Position numbers and translations under genes: made by a program. A model generated the notes under the pieces. The model worked only from the letters and a program-made list of their open reading frames with translations, was not told the DNA's origin and did not search any database. From positions 496,001-560,000 of the forward strand of contig JACGCM010001954.1 in assembly GCA_014058105.1 (NCBI GenBank): a stretch of 64,000 nucleotides of DNA, read 5' to 3'. The stretch is from Kingdonia uniflora. Taxonomy: Eukaryota > Streptophyta > Magnoliopsida > Ranunculales > Circaeasteraceae. Shown here one piece after another: positions 12,190-22,854 of the stretch (position 1 is the first letter of the stretch; each line of letters begins with the position of its first letter).

Positions 12190-12640
12190 ATATACGTCAC
12201 CAGTGGGGCTTTAAATATCTAATGATAGATGTGAATCATAACCCACATAATACCAGGCTAACGTTGAGGATACCATCTTCATATATTGTGGTGGTACGAT
12301 TGGCACATGTACGGAACATCCAAATGTTCGTTGATGGGCGACACCGGGCTCCGACCCAATTACTAATTGCTTATGGGAAAGATTTGATGATTTGTTATGG
12401 GATGAACCCTAATCATTGTTGTGAGAGCAAAAATCTATATCCCACACACTAGCTGAAAGCTGTGATCATAATAATAGTGGCCTAGCGATTATCTTAAATT
12501 GCTTGATTAGGTTCTCTGCCAATCCCGCTGAGTACGGTATGGCATGAGGTACTCACGATGCTCAATCATCTATCCCATTTAGCGATAAAATAATTATCAA
12601 AAGCTTGTGAGTCAAGCTCGCAAGTCCCTATCAAGTTGCA
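12190..12640 (-). pseudogene. Copia integrase C-terminal fragment
   Basis: In shifting minus-strand frames one reads YRTQ..GLAENLIKQF, KIIARPLL, LVIGSEPG, HQRTFGCSVHVPIVPP and YVGYDSHLSLDI..KPHW. These correspond to the NGLAE, QLIARPLL, FG.PV and YVGY blocks of plant copia integrase and its GKS-like region. The fragment is riddled with frameshifts and is not expressed as a protein. Confidence 0.6.
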
Positions 12641-14616
12641 TCGATCGACTTGATCGGTTAATCCAAGAACTGAGCCTGCGATCAAATGATCTAAGTAAGA
12701 AGTCATGTTAACGTTGCATTCCTAGATGTTAATAATAGGCAAACGTAAGACTGTCTCCAAGATGTGTCTATTATGACCATAAATACTCAAGTGGGCCACT
12801 ATGTGGATGGATAGGTCCACATGTATCTCCATGGATGCATTTGGAGCAAAGGCTGGAGATTTTACTCCACCTTGGTCATACTAGGATGAATAAGAGGTTT
12901 TCATTAAAAGCAACCGTTACACGTACACTCTCTGGATCTTCCCTCCTTTTAAGGAAACTATGATGTATTCTCGATAATCCTCCTCATTAGCCTAGCCTGG
13001 AGGAGTGTATGGGAAACTATTCCAATAGTGTGTTATAACCTTTAGACATGAAAGGAATATATACAAAACTTATCTATCATTTTCTCTTATAGTTTTTATG
13101 TGATAAGCATTATCATATATCTCCTTAAACTCGGTAAAATCTGGCTGGATTTACTGGTGTATTAGCGTGATGCACTCAGTGCATTCTATTATGTTGGGTG
13201 TGTCAATGATATTCGTGACATCCTCGATGCACAAGGTTAGAGACAAGAAATATGTTCATATCTCAAAAGGATCGAGTACGTGGTACGAATGTCTTTTAGA
13301 TATGTGTCGCCACGCATCCGATTATCGGTAATGCTCAATGAGTAGATTGATCTATAAGCAGGTTGTATATAGTAGATCAACTATCATATATGGAATTTAA
13401 CTACTTCTCAAGCAAAAAATTCATAGAAAAATCAAAGAGCAATCTCATAGATAAGATACTAAACCAGTGCATGCCACAAGCACTCTATTAAACTAACCAG
13501 TGAAGAGTTCCCAACTCAGTCAATGATTGTATTAGTAAAGTAATACTACTACTATGCAAGAAGTAAAGTTACTGCTTGGCAATGTTCTCTAGGTGACATC
13601 ATTCATCTCCTAAGAAATTTACTAATATTCATTCTTAGAACTTGATCCAAAGCTACATTGGTATCATGGGAGAAATCTATGGCCACAGACTCTGTCGTGG
13701 TTACGTCTGCACCAGCTGTGATCACGTGGTAAGTTTGGGGCTGATCTCTTTAGATCGTTTGGGGTACCTTGCAATCCCGTGCTCGACTATCTCGTATCTA
13801 TTTTAGAATTCTTTCTATTCCATTTTGGTCCATTGGTAAACTTCTTGTTCCCCTTGCCTTAGGTTACTGATGGCTAGAATTTGATCTTGCCGTTGTTACC
13901 ACCTCACGTTTATCCATGGTTGCGATCCTGCCAATATGTGGGTCACACTACCCATGTCATGCTACATCAACATGGTGGGTCCCACTGCCACGTGTCCTTG
14001 ACACGTGTTACTATGGGCCCAGCAGTCCCTGCCACATCAATTAATCATATCTGATCTAATTTTATGGATCAGGTCTCATCCAGGTCCAATATCCAAGAAA
14101 TAGATTTGGATCTGATGATGTTATCATGATTTAATAAATATTTTTAAAATAAATAAATAAAATTCATAATAAACCCTAGCTGACGTCAAGATGACCTAAT
14201 ACGCCGTTTAAAAATTAATTTTTGGTCGTGAACTGCCCAATTTCTATGCCATTTTCTCAGCGACAGGGACATCTCCCGGAGACGTGCAATATATGGATGT
14301 GATCGTTGTGGAGTAGGCTACGCAACAAAATTAAGAGTGTGTCAATCTGATAACTATAGTGATCCCTATTTTAGTTTGAAAACAACCATTTTACAAGGGT
14401 AGAAAAATACTAAAATAACCCTAATAATTTTGAAAAAAAATAATACATATTAATTCTTAAACATAGATCTACATATCCTATATGATAGATCAAGTAATTA
14501 ATATATATAAATTGAAAAAATTACCTCTCCGCAATACTAAAAAAATCTAAAAAACGCTATTTAGATAGCCTTTTTTATCTCTTCTAATCCACTAGCTCTT
14601 CGCAGTGCTGATAACG

Positions 14617-14846
14617 TGTTGGATAATACTCTATTATATCAGTTAATCATGACATAGACATGAGAGAAGAATAGATATATTATTGATTGATGATTTCTCT
14701 CTGTAAGTTCTCAGAGGTTACATAGACTTAACCTTTTATTAGGTTATATACTAATACGCAAACTCTCCCCATAAACCCTAATGGTATATGGGCTTGTTAG
14801 GAGTCCAGTTGGGTTCCCATCTTTGGGCCGGACCCAACTCCTAACA
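14617..14846 (-). repeat. Copia 5' LTR
   Basis: This 230-bp repeat begins TGTTGGATAATACTC and ends AACTCCTAACA, with the matching TGTT/AACA ends typical of copia LTRs. It lies immediately upstream (minus sense) of the putative primer site. The partner LTR is not in the window. Confidence 0.65.
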
Positions 14847-15119
14847 AAAAGCACATAACTATTTATTTTTTAAAAAAATAACCAATTCAATTGGCGTACA
14901 ACTAGTTAAAAAATATATAAATAAATAAGTAAATAAATAATACACCGCGCCAATTGTTTTTGTGCGCCACGCACGTCAAACTTCACACATACAATCAAAT
15001 AATTACCAAATAAAAGTGTGGGCCAACTGACAACTTTGACTACAATAGCATCACCACAGATAGCCACTGATTTTATGAATCAGAGCGCTATTTGAGCGAT
15101 GGCGATCTTGCAAAAGATG
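14847..15119. other. AT-rich intergenic DNA
   Basis: There is no gene. Short inverted motifs (CAATTCAATTGGCG and CGCGCCAATTG) and an AAATAAATAAGTAAATAAAT run are visible, possibly the remains of a small DNA transposon. No defined ends were found. Confidence 0.3.
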
Positions 15120-15430
15120 TTTTTGCTTGATTTGGATCGTTATCTTAGCGATAGCTAGCTTGTTGTCCATGCTCTAACACCTACAAGGAGGTCAAGGGTT
15201 CGAATCTCACTTATGTGTTGTGTTCGAGGTTGGTATGAGTTTGTCGGCCTTGTGTCAGCTTGCCCGGTTCGTGTGGTTTGCGGGCTATTGTATGAGCCCT
15301 AGAGAATCTAGTTGGAAATTGACGGTCTTGTCAGTGGCCCGGATAAAAAAGATGTATTGTTACTATAGAGTTGAGGTACATTTTGTACAAAATAATTTGA
15401 CATGGTGCACCTTGTTCGAATTATGAACAC
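15120..15430 (+). mobile_element. SINE-like relic with a tRNA-type B box
   Basis: GGTTCGAATCTCAC at about 15197 matches the RNA polymerase III B box (GGTTCGANNCC) except for one base. It is preceded by a tRNA-like GTCCATGCTCTAACACC stretch at the usual distance, and followed by GCCCGGTTCG and GTATGAGCCC blocks like a SINE body. No clean A box, tail or target duplication could be fixed. A tRNA pseudogene or chance match is possible. Confidence 0.35.
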
Positions 15431-16219
15431 CGCTACCACATAAATAACGCCACCAGACTGGGAGAGTGCATGAACCGTTAACTGGTAGAGTGCATGAACC
15501 GTTTAACTGGTAGCGGTAGCTATTTGCTTATATCAATAGTAGCAAGTGGGCACCCGTTATCATGTGAAGTTTACCAAATTACAATCCGTTATCGGATGCG
15601 AGAGATGCAAGCATAGTTCAGTGGCAGAATTATAAATAATTATTGTTTGTAGCGAGTTTAAACGTGATGTCTAACATGGCGAAGCGGGTCGCAAATACAC
15701 ACAAGTGTCGGGGCTATGTGGTGCACCATGAGCCTCAAGGCACCGTGGCTAGTCGTGGCCTCTTAACCTTAGAACCTTTTGCATTTTGTAGTTGTTTTGC
15801 CAGAAAACCCAAACATACTCACGACTGTGGAATTTCTTATCAAGCGACTGCAAGGAAAGAGCCTACATTACACAAACGATAAAAACTATTTCCATCACAT
15901 TTGATGTGTTTGTAATGTTACCAACAGGAAGAAAAAAAACTAAATCTGTCACGTCCAATGCTTCTAGCTGCATCTATCTCCAGTAGTTTCCACCCGAGTT
16001 CTATACCTTCCGATCTCCATTTTATATATCTCTTTGTTCTTCTCTGACCGCTCTCAAAAATATCAAGCTGCAACCATTAGCTTATGCAAAACTTTCTGCA
16101 AATTCAAACACTAAATTAAGAGATTACACACCAATTCACGGTCAATCAAAGTTTACCAATCTCAATTCGTCTCGATTTCTAGCGATTTTGAGCTCGTCTT
16201 TTTTAAGTGTAAACAGGCT
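15431..16219. other. Intergenic DNA and possible promoter of the 16220 pseudogene
   Basis: No gene was recognised at 15431-15985. From about 15990 the DNA looks like a plant core promoter and leader: TTTTATATATCTC at about 16020, then a pyrimidine-rich stretch leading to the ATG at 16220. This is only compositional evidence. Confidence 0.3.
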
Positions 16220-16429
16220 ATGGAGAATGCAGCAGTAGCTCGAAAATGTTTAAATAAGGACTAACATGTAATTGCAACAACAATAGGCAAGTAATCTACT
16301 AGAACACTAGAGCTTGGAGGTGAAGAGGATACTAATATGTACCCGACAATTTCTTCTGGAATTCGAAAGAATTTACACCAAGACGACGACGAACAGAGGC
16401 ATTCATATGCTTTGAAGAAATGGAAATGA
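16220..16429 (+). pseudogene. Small pseudogene of unknown family
   Basis: One reading frame of 70 codons opens with ATG and MENAAVARKCLNKD, meets TAA at codon 15 and again at codon 25, and continues in the same frame. It passes LELGGEEDTNMYPTISSGIR and a DDDEQRHSYALKKWK end to a TGA at 16427-16429. The frame is unbroken apart from the two point stops, and the residues look protein-like rather than random. The upstream DNA has a TATA-like motif and leader. I do not recognise the family. It may be a truncated copy of a host gene's first exon. Confidence 0.4.
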
Positions 16430-17572
16430 AATTTATTCTGTGTATCGTAACATTCGTGTCAATATAGATCAGTTGTAGGATTTGCAACTGTTTTGGTGGC
16501 TTATATTCTTACTAGTGGTCCCTATTACGTCTAGGGCCAGGATCAGTTTAATCTAACATTCTTATTGAACCTAATCAACTATTCGATGTGTGACCCTTGA
16601 TATGCACGCTGAACGGCATTGGTTTATAAGGGTAAGGTCCTGGGAGGGAACTGAAGGAAAGAAAGGTGTGCTTTTGCTTTAGGATAAGGTCACTATTCTA
16701 ATGGGGTTACAAGCAAACGTAACGTACTTGTACTCTCTAACATGAGGATATTCCCATTGATCTAGAGAGGTTAAGGGAATGGTAAGATGCAGTTAGTCAG
16801 TATTAAGAAAATATAACAATTCGTTTAGGGAAATAAAAACTACAGATAATGGGAAGCATAAACTCTGTTGCATCCTAGGGCGCGTAAATTTTCTCTAACT
16901 GGCAAATTATATTTTTGAATAAGTAATTGGTTACGTCCTGATATTAATATGAAACTACCCTCGCATTATCAAAGGTAATGCAACGGAAAGAGAATCTGGG
17001 TTAAACAGAATGTGGCAATTTATGAACCTGGTCTGCCCTGGTTCCAAAACGATATGAAGATCTGGGTTTTTTTAAGCTCCAAGGTAGATCTTAATTTCTA
17101 ATATACTTATTTAAAGGGAATCTAGAAGATGATCATTGTGTCTGGCGCATTACTAAAGAGGTAAAACTTTAGAAAATGACCTCTGTCTGAGAGGTAAAAC
17201 TTTATACTCTATTTAATTTAGGCAAATCGTAATTGTTATCTATGCAAATCTAATAGAGGACAGATCAACATGTCTACTACAAGTTGCAAGTTATCATGGG
17301 ATCATTTAGCTGACTCAAAGCACGACTGTAATACCACTACAAATGACTAAACAGGTAAATCTCATATGTGATAAACACCATGTATTTGATTAAACTAAGT
17401 TGAGATTATACATGTGCAATTGAAGTAACATTTATTTTCTTTTGGGATAACTTGCACTTGGTGAAATAAACACAATATTCAGAAAATACAAGCTATAACG
17501 ATAACAAAGGACTACCTGGAGATATCCTGCATAATATGTTGACAGAGCTCCCTGTTCATGATTCGCCATTCT
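16430..17572. other. Intergenic region holding the 3' end of the NFRKB-like gene
   Basis: No coding frame was recognised. For the minus-strand gene ending at 17573, a canonical AATAAA polyadenylation signal lies at 17431-17436 on the minus strand, about 140 bases past the stop. The true polyadenylation site is unknown. Confidence 0.4.
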
Positions 17573-20500
17573 TCATGATATGCCCGTTCTGAAAAGTCCA
17601 ACGGGCCTATCTCTGATAAAGGTTTTATCGCCAAAATCTTCAATTGATGAGTGTTCTTGACGCAACATTTTGTTCTCATGCAGTAAATTCAAGTTTATAG
17701 GTGCCCAACTCATTGGATGAAATTGTGGAGTGATTTCCTCTCGATTTGATCTCAAAACATTAGATTGAAGCTCTATCCTCTCCCCTTGAGGCATAGATGG
17801 TGGTTCAAGCTCTTTCCTCTCCCCTTGAGGCATGGACGGTGGTTCAATATTAAGATCGCAAGTAAGCCCATATAAATGAGTGCTTAAACTACCTGTTATT
17901 GTTGCTTGAGTCCCATGTGTCTCTTGATCAGCTATATCAACAGTTCCACGGTCAGTTTGCTCTGTAGGATCTTTCTTTGGGCGTCTCCATTTTTTTGTAG
18001 ATGCGGTACCATCATCTTGAAAGTCTTCTTCTTCCCTGTCTCTATGTAAATAAGCCCACAACTTCCGCGCTCCGTCAAATTTTACACAAGGATCACGTTC
18101 ATAGTGCAAACGGTCCAGAGCACCACTAATAACTTGGTTTATTTGTGCATCAGAGATGTCTTCCACAAGGTACTGTGAATCTCTTATCAAAGTACAAACA
18201 TCTGCTCTTGTGCCAATACTTCCAGGCAATCTGGCAGCTGCATCTCTTACAAGACAAAGAATCGTAACATGAGCTGGCCGATCAATTTTAAGCATAAAAT
18301 GTTCCCGGGCTTTAGACGTTAGTTTACCACCACACCTTCTCAGAGGAGCAACACTAGATTTTCTACCATCAGTGGCTGTATAGGAAAATGCCCTGTCTGG
18401 AAGTAAGTACCTTAAAACCTCTTCCTTACGGAAATATGACCTCACTTCTTCAGAGCTGGGGCCAATTGTCGCAAGGCTTCTTTGTGCTCTTGAGTCTCTA
18501 AACCTTTCCGGATCATCAAGGTTGAGTTGCATCAATGCTAGCGGCGGTGGAGGAAGGGTTCCTATTTGCCGAAGTGTCTCTTGAACATTTTTAAGCCAAT
18601 TAGCAAAAGAGTCAACCAACTTCACAAGCATCTTGTGGGGCAGACCCCAGCCCTCAGAAGAAGTCACTTCTTCAACTTTGTCGGGATCACATGAGATAGG
18701 CGGATTTGGACCAACCCATGACCAACCTTTTAAAGATGTTTCATATGATACAAGTACCTTCCAACCTTTTGCTCCTAAGGGCGCTGTCTTAGCTGAAAAT
18801 ATCTTAAGAGCTCCCCTAATCAAATCCTGAAGTGGCTCTTGTATTTCAAGAATGCACGGATCACCAGGGTTTGATCTCACGCGGTTTATTATTTCTTGAA
18901 CGCTAAGAGCGGATGGAGTATTATGCCCAATGCGCCCTGCGGTACTTACATCCATGTTCTCGTTGGGATGAACTGTCGGGGGTTCCACATTAACATTTTC
19001 AGTTTCATTGGGAGTGACCATAGCAATGCGGACAGCTGAAAGAAAATGTATAATGGAGAATGAAAAGTCATGGTGAACTGTAGGTGTTATTAAAATGAAG
19101 GGCTTCTTTGCTGGTTTTGTTTCTAAACCTGAATCTTTCAATCCATCCACATTAGGCACATGACCACTTTCAGACTCCAATTTCTTTTCCCCCAATACCT
19201 TCAAACAAGAGGAATCATCAACTTGCTTTTGTGGACTAGAATTCAGATAGTAATCAGATTCATCTGAACCGTCCATGTAAGCCACATCTGCCTTCCCTTT
19301 CTGCTTACCTGCCACTGAGTTGCACCCTGTCAAGGTCATCTGGCGACCGGATAAATGGGCTGTAGGGGTTTTACCTTTGCTACCCATCAATCTAGGTGTT
19401 CCATGCGCATCGCTATCTCTCACCCCAGTGTAACTATTTTTGTAACTTGATGGAGTCAGAGAATGGCTATGAGCAGCTATCCCTCTCTGCATGTGGCCGA
19501 TTTTCAAAGGCAAGTCAGCAAAACAAGAAAAATCGCTGTTCAAATTTTTGACTGAATACTTCTGTAAGTAGCGGGGATCGGATGCATTGCCCTTTAAAAT
19601 TATATTAGCCTTTCTAAATTCTGACACCGATTTAACAGAAGCTCGACGACCCTCTAAAGGATCACTAGGATAACCAAACTTATTTCTCGAAGGATTAATA
19701 GTATCTTCTTCATCAACCCTCGGCGACGAATCGTACTCTGATTCAGACTCCCTTCCCATATTCTTCAGTGACGATTTGGATCTATAATTATCATTCATTT
19801 GAGGTGAAAAAGTTCTTTTGGGACCCACATTTTTCTTTACATAGTAAGGTTCCTCCCCCACTTTCCATTTTTTAACAGAATGATCCAAGGTGAAAGCCTC
19901 ATGTATCTTACCATCATATGAAGGTTGCTGAAGCTTCTCAAAATACCTTGGCCTTTTCAATACTTGGGACTTACAGTCAAAAGCATTTCTACTGCGAGAA
20001 TGTAAAGCAAAATTCCTTAAAGACATAGGCAAATCAATTTTACTGCCATGTGCAGCATTTTGATCTCTCTTGCGATTTTCAGCATCATCCTCAACTTTTA
20101 CCTGACCCCGTGACCCTTGACTAGTTTCCGAAACATGTCTTGAAGCATATGCCGTAGGTCTTGTTTCCAACCCACGATTCTCCAAAGAAAAATGACCCAT
20201 TGATTTTTTCACACAAGAAACTTCTGATCCAGCCAGCTTCAATACCCTTTGTGGATTCTGTATTTCAAATTTTCCTCGTTTAAGAGATATAGCCCTCTCT
20301 TGAGAAGAACCATCGGTTAATCCAGCAATCTTCGGCCCATATTTATGTTTTTTCAAAACCCAATCATCAGAGTCGGTATCAGACATCAGACTCTGACGAT
20401 TTCTCTTCAAATTCAAAACACGAACCTTCTCTTTGGTACTGTCGCCTCTACATTTCGCCCAAGTATTGCGTATTTTTACAAGACTGTCATTCATGGAATT

Positions 20501-20977
20501 CTGATACTGTTGCAGCATATGGTAATGTTTGCACTTCTGAAGGAAATTCAAACCTTGTTGATAAACCTGAACCCTTGGTTCACATAATCCACCCTTCAAC
20601 ATATCAAAAAGCTTAACGATAGGACTCCCAAAATGAAAATTTTCACCTTGAAAAAGTTCCTTCATAGTCTTCATATACGCCTCCTCATCCAAGTCAGGAA
20701 GATACTCCGCAAGACTAAGCCGCTCCTCCTCAAACAAGCAACTATTCCAAGTATCCACTGAAAGAACTTGACCCAAATCTGAAAGATCATAAAGCTCTAT
20801 AGGAACACTACAACTCTGAAACCCCACTTGACATAACTCCTCCCCCGGTTCCCCCAATTCCAATATATCAACATCATCTGAACCAGCCCCAGAATCTGAA
20901 TCATCATACTCCTCATCATCACACGAATCCGACGCCGAACTTCGCTCTAGAAGCTCATCATCATCATCACTCAACAT
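17573..20977 (-). CDS. NFRKB: NFRKB-like subunit of the INO80 chromatin-remodelling complex
   Basis: The single coding exon encodes 1134 residues. Residues 1-40 are very acidic (MLSDDDDELLERSSASD). About 59-172 match the N-terminal helical region of NFRKB proteins (DLGQVLSVDTWNSCLFEEER, LAEYLPDL, HFGSPIVKLFDMLKGG), corresponding to the DEUBAD of animal NFRKB. A long basic, Ser-rich, disordered middle follows. Then comes a conserved block with FSFSIIHFLSAVRIAM and GWKVLVSYETSLKGWSWVGP. At about 892-982 lies the winged-helix-like domain (DRPAHVTILCLVRDAAARLP to YERDPCVKFDGARKLWAYLH). In animals NFRKB is an INO80 subunit that binds UCHL5; the plant role is inferred. I chose the ATG at 20977 because an upstream in-frame ATG (21073) lies inside the inferred leader intron. 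EPPSMPQGER occurs twice in tandem near the C terminus. No stops or shifts interrupt it. Confidence 0.93.
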   Translation of the reverse strand: MLSDDDDELLERSSASDSCDDEEYDDSDSGAGSDDVDILELGEPGEELCQVGFQSCSVPIELYDLSDLGQVLSVDTWNSCLFEEERLSLAEYLPDLDEEAYMKTMKELFQGENFHFGSPIVKLFDMLKGGLCEPRVQVYQQGLNFLQKCKHYHMLQQYQNSMNDSLVKIRNTWAKCRGDSTKEKVRVLNLKRNRQSLMSDTDSDDWVLKKHKYGPKIAGLTDGSSQERAISLKRGKFEIQNPQRVLKLAGSEVSCVKKSMGHFSLENRGLETRPTAYASRHVSETSQGSRGQVKVEDDAENRKRDQNAAHGSKIDLPMSLRNFALHSRSRNAFDCKSQVLKRPRYFEKLQQPSYDGKIHEAFTLDHSVKKWKVGEEPYYVKKNVGPKRTFSPQMNDNYRSKSSLKNMGRESESEYDSSPRVDEEDTINPSRNKFGYPSDPLEGRRASVKSVSEFRKANIILKGNASDPRYLQKYSVKNLNSDFSCFADLPLKIGHMQRGIAAHSHSLTPSSYKNSYTGVRDSDAHGTPRLMGSKGKTPTAHLSGRQMTLTGCNSVAGKQKGKADVAYMDGSDESDYYLNSSPQKQVDDSSCLKVLGEKKLESESGHVPNVDGLKDSGLETKPAKKPFILITPTVHHDFSFSIIHFLSAVRIAMVTPNETENVNVEPPTVHPNENMDVSTAGRIGHNTPSALSVQEIINRVRSNPGDPCILEIQEPLQDLIRGALKIFSAKTAPLGAKGWKVLVSYETSLKGWSWVGPNPPISCDPDKVEEVTSSEGWGLPHKMLVKLVDSFANWLKNVQETLRQIGTLPPPPLALMQLNLDDPERFRDSRAQRSLATIGPSSEEVRSYFRKEEVLRYLLPDRAFSYTATDGRKSSVAPLRRCGGKLTSKAREHFMLKIDRPAHVTILCLVRDAAARLPGSIGTRADVCTLIRDSQYLVEDISDAQINQVISGALDRLHYERDPCVKFDGARKLWAYLHRDREEEDFQDDGTASTKKWRRPKKDPTEQTDRGTVDIADQETHGTQATITGSLSTHLYGLTCDLNIEPPSMPQGERKELEPPSMPQGERIELQSNVLRSNREEITPQFHPMSWAPINLNLLHENKMLRQEHSSIEDFGDKTFIRDRPVGLFRTGIS

Positions 20978-20999
20978 AGTGCCTCCACTCTCCAGTCTC

Positions 21000-21259
21000 C
21001 TATAATAATAATTTCTCAAATTACCCACAATTAGCATAAAATACCCATTACCCAAGTCACTTAAAACCCCCAATATCCCAATTTTACACCCAAATCAGAC
21101 CCCCAAAACCCTAAAAACCCCATCAAAATCAACAATTTCCCCACATTTGTACTTCAAATTACCACAAAAATGTATAATTCGAAGAGAAAAAACAAAACCC
21201 ACTATTTATCAAACATCACAAAGTGGAAAATTGAAAGAAAATCAAATTAAAAAACATAC
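21000..21259 (-). other. Intron in the 5' leader of the NFRKB-like gene
   Basis: On the minus strand GAATTAG/GTATGTTTTTT at 21260/21259 is a strong donor. TTATTATTATAG/GAGACT at 21000/20999 is a good acceptor 22 bases before the start codon. Removing 260 bases joins a CT-rich leader to the ATG and removes the upstream in-frame ATG. First introns in the leader are common in plant chromatin genes. Confidence 0.65.
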
Positions 21260-21290
21260 CTAATTCGAAGCTCAAACTAGTATTCAAGGC

Positions 21291-21308
21291 TCAGATCTTC
21301 AACCCCAT
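21291..21308 (-). other. Short upstream ORF in the NFRKB leader
   Basis: In the proposed first exon an ATG opens a five-codon frame (MGLKI) ending in TGA, 31 bases before the donor site. It is the only ATG I see in the proposed leader, so scanning ribosomes would meet it first. Whether it dampens translation is unknown. Confidence 0.45.
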
Positions 21309-21399
21309 AGACGAGATTCGATCAATGTTGAAAACGCGGGAAATTGCGAATTCGACCAATTCCGAAATCCCCAAATTTGTTTCCTCGAAACCCTAAGAA

Positions 21400-21645
21400 C
21401 ACGAGAGAGAGAGAGAAGAATACAATGTGAGGCGGTTAAGTATATCGAGGAATTGAGGACGAAGAAGACGAAAGGGACGTGGATGAATCTCGTCCGCTGG
21501 ATCAACAGAGACTGATGTTTCAGATTAAAAGACGAAAAGGCTTGAGAGAGAGAGAGAGAGAAAGAAAGGGGGAGAGAGAGAGAGAAAGAGAGGGAGACGT
21601 ATTTTAGGAGAGAGAAAGAGTTCGGGAGAGAGAGAGATGGTGACT
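21400..21645 (-). promoter_or_regulatory. GA/CT-rich core promoter of the NFRKB-like gene
   Basis: Several GAGAGAGA runs (plus strand; CT-rich on the transcribed strand) lie at 21400-21420 and 21545-21640. No TATA box stands at a sensible distance. Such runs are typical of plant TATA-less, Y-patch promoters and are known binding sites for BPC/GAGA-binding factors. Transcription probably starts around 21480-21530; this is inferred. Confidence 0.55.
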
Positions 21646-22082
21646 CAGTAGCCGAGTGAGCCGAGCCGAGCCAATACCGTTATGGGGATAAACGTACAGA
21701 TTTATTTTGGTGATTTTTTTACGAATTACGGCCATAATATGACAGATACTAACATTGGATTTTTATTGACAGATATACCTTTAATATGATTGCGGGGAAG
21801 TGCACCAGAAGTTTTAAATACACCATAAACTCTAAAAGCTCACCGTGAAAACAACCATTTAGCCCTTGCCCTAATCCTGCCATTACAAATTAGGGCATAA
21901 ACCCTTTAAAGTCCTACTTTGAACATGTAAGGGATGCGCTCACTCGTCCCTTGCAACTGGTAGGGTGGGCCAGGGTATAATCTTTGCAGCCCTTAGCCCG
22001 ACCCTTTCAAACTTATTCTAGCCGTCATTAAAACCCGCCCACACTAAACCTTGCAACACTGTAGAGAAGTAAGGCATATGTC
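21646..22082. other. Intergenic DNA between the NFRKB promoter and element X
   Basis: No gene or named element was recognised. The block contains AAACCCTTTAAAG-like and AGGGTGGGCCAGGG motifs of unknown meaning. It ends at the left break of element X. Confidence 0.4.
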
Positions 22083-22083
22083 T

Positions 22084-22484
22084 CTGTATGGGACAGAAGT
22101 TGTAATCCCAACAGAATATCATCATCCCGTTAAAGATCACGAGCTCACTGATGAAGAAAATGAGTTCGAATTAACATGTAATATGAACTGGATTGATGAA
22201 ACACGAGCTCGAGCTGATGCCAATTTGGGCCGATAACATCGTATGCTAGCCAGTTCTTACAACATAAGAGTTTAAAGTCACAGGTTCAAAATCAATGACT
22301 GGGTACTCTAAGAAATCCCCAAGAACATAAAAGAGTTACATGCTAGGAAACTCGTAAAGAACTGGGAAGGCTCATTTCTTGTAGTGAGATGAATAGGTCT
22401 TGAATCCTATTACCTTATGACAAATGATGGCATTAGGATACCAAACTCTTGGAACACTAGGAGGTTGAAGAGATATTATCGCTA
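22084..22484 (+). pseudogene. Integrase C-terminal part, inverted (element X)
   Basis: The plus strand reads LYGTEVVIPTEYHHP, then LTDEENEFELTCNMNWIDET, LHARKLVKNWEGSFLVV and NTRRLKRYYR before TAA at 22482-22484. In other elements this follows directly after the STGC motif, which here ends on the opposite strand near 23816. Three in-frame stops are present. It is the C-terminal DNA-binding part of integrase. Confidence 0.8.
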
Positions 22485-22630
22485 AATCCCTATTTTTCCA
22501 AGCACATGATACATTTACTATTGTTTTTTACATTCCACAAGTGAGATGTAATCTCCAAACAGTTTGTACATTATTTTCTCATCAATGAAAACTTTCAAGT
22601 TTTTTTTACATTACTGTCTACTGTCTACTA

Positions 22631-22631
<1 letters not shown>

Positions 22632-22714
<83 letters not shown>
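22632..22714. repeat. Compound (CA)n(TA)n microsatellite
   Basis: About 27 CA repeats are followed by about 15 TA repeats, then a TTTATAT-rich tail. It sits in the former spacer of element X, between the integrase end and the antisense gene, and is likely to vary in length. Confidence 0.97.
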
Positions 22715-22728
<14 letters not shown>

Positions 22729-22854
22729 ATTTTTATATTTATCTGCTAAATCTCAAAATGATAAAGCAAAGGTAAAACTCGTTTTAATCTATCCAACATC
22801 TACAATACAGACAACAACAACAAAAACAAAAACAAAAAATAGTTTACCACTACT

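Larger units (their letters stand above)
11019..14846 (-). mobile_element. Decayed Ty1/copia retrotransposon
   Basis: A minus-strand element has its 5' LTR at 14617-14846, degenerate integrase at about 12190-12640 and RT at about 11019-11420. It is cut at 11018 by the CACTA-like terminus, so the YVDD box, RNase H and 3' LTR are missing. Stops and shifts are frequent. Next to the LTR the minus strand reads CGTTATCAGCACTGCG, close to the TTATCAGCACG primer region I associate with Ale/Retrofit copia elements. No clear gag was recognised in 12960-14600. Confidence 0.7.

Noticed and set aside
20978..21073. Extension of the NFRKB protein by 32 residues to the ATG at 21073
   Set aside because: The added part spans a strong splice acceptor and intron-like AT-rich DNA; the ATG at 20977 opens the conserved acidic start.
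21299..21505. A minus-strand frame of 68 codons upstream of the NFRKB gene
   Set aside because: It lacks an ATG at its start (TTG) and lies in the proposed leader exon. Its residues show no family features.
22564..22749. Plus-strand frame through the CA/TA repeats
   Set aside because: It encodes only His-Thr and Tyr-Ile dipeptides from the microsatellite.
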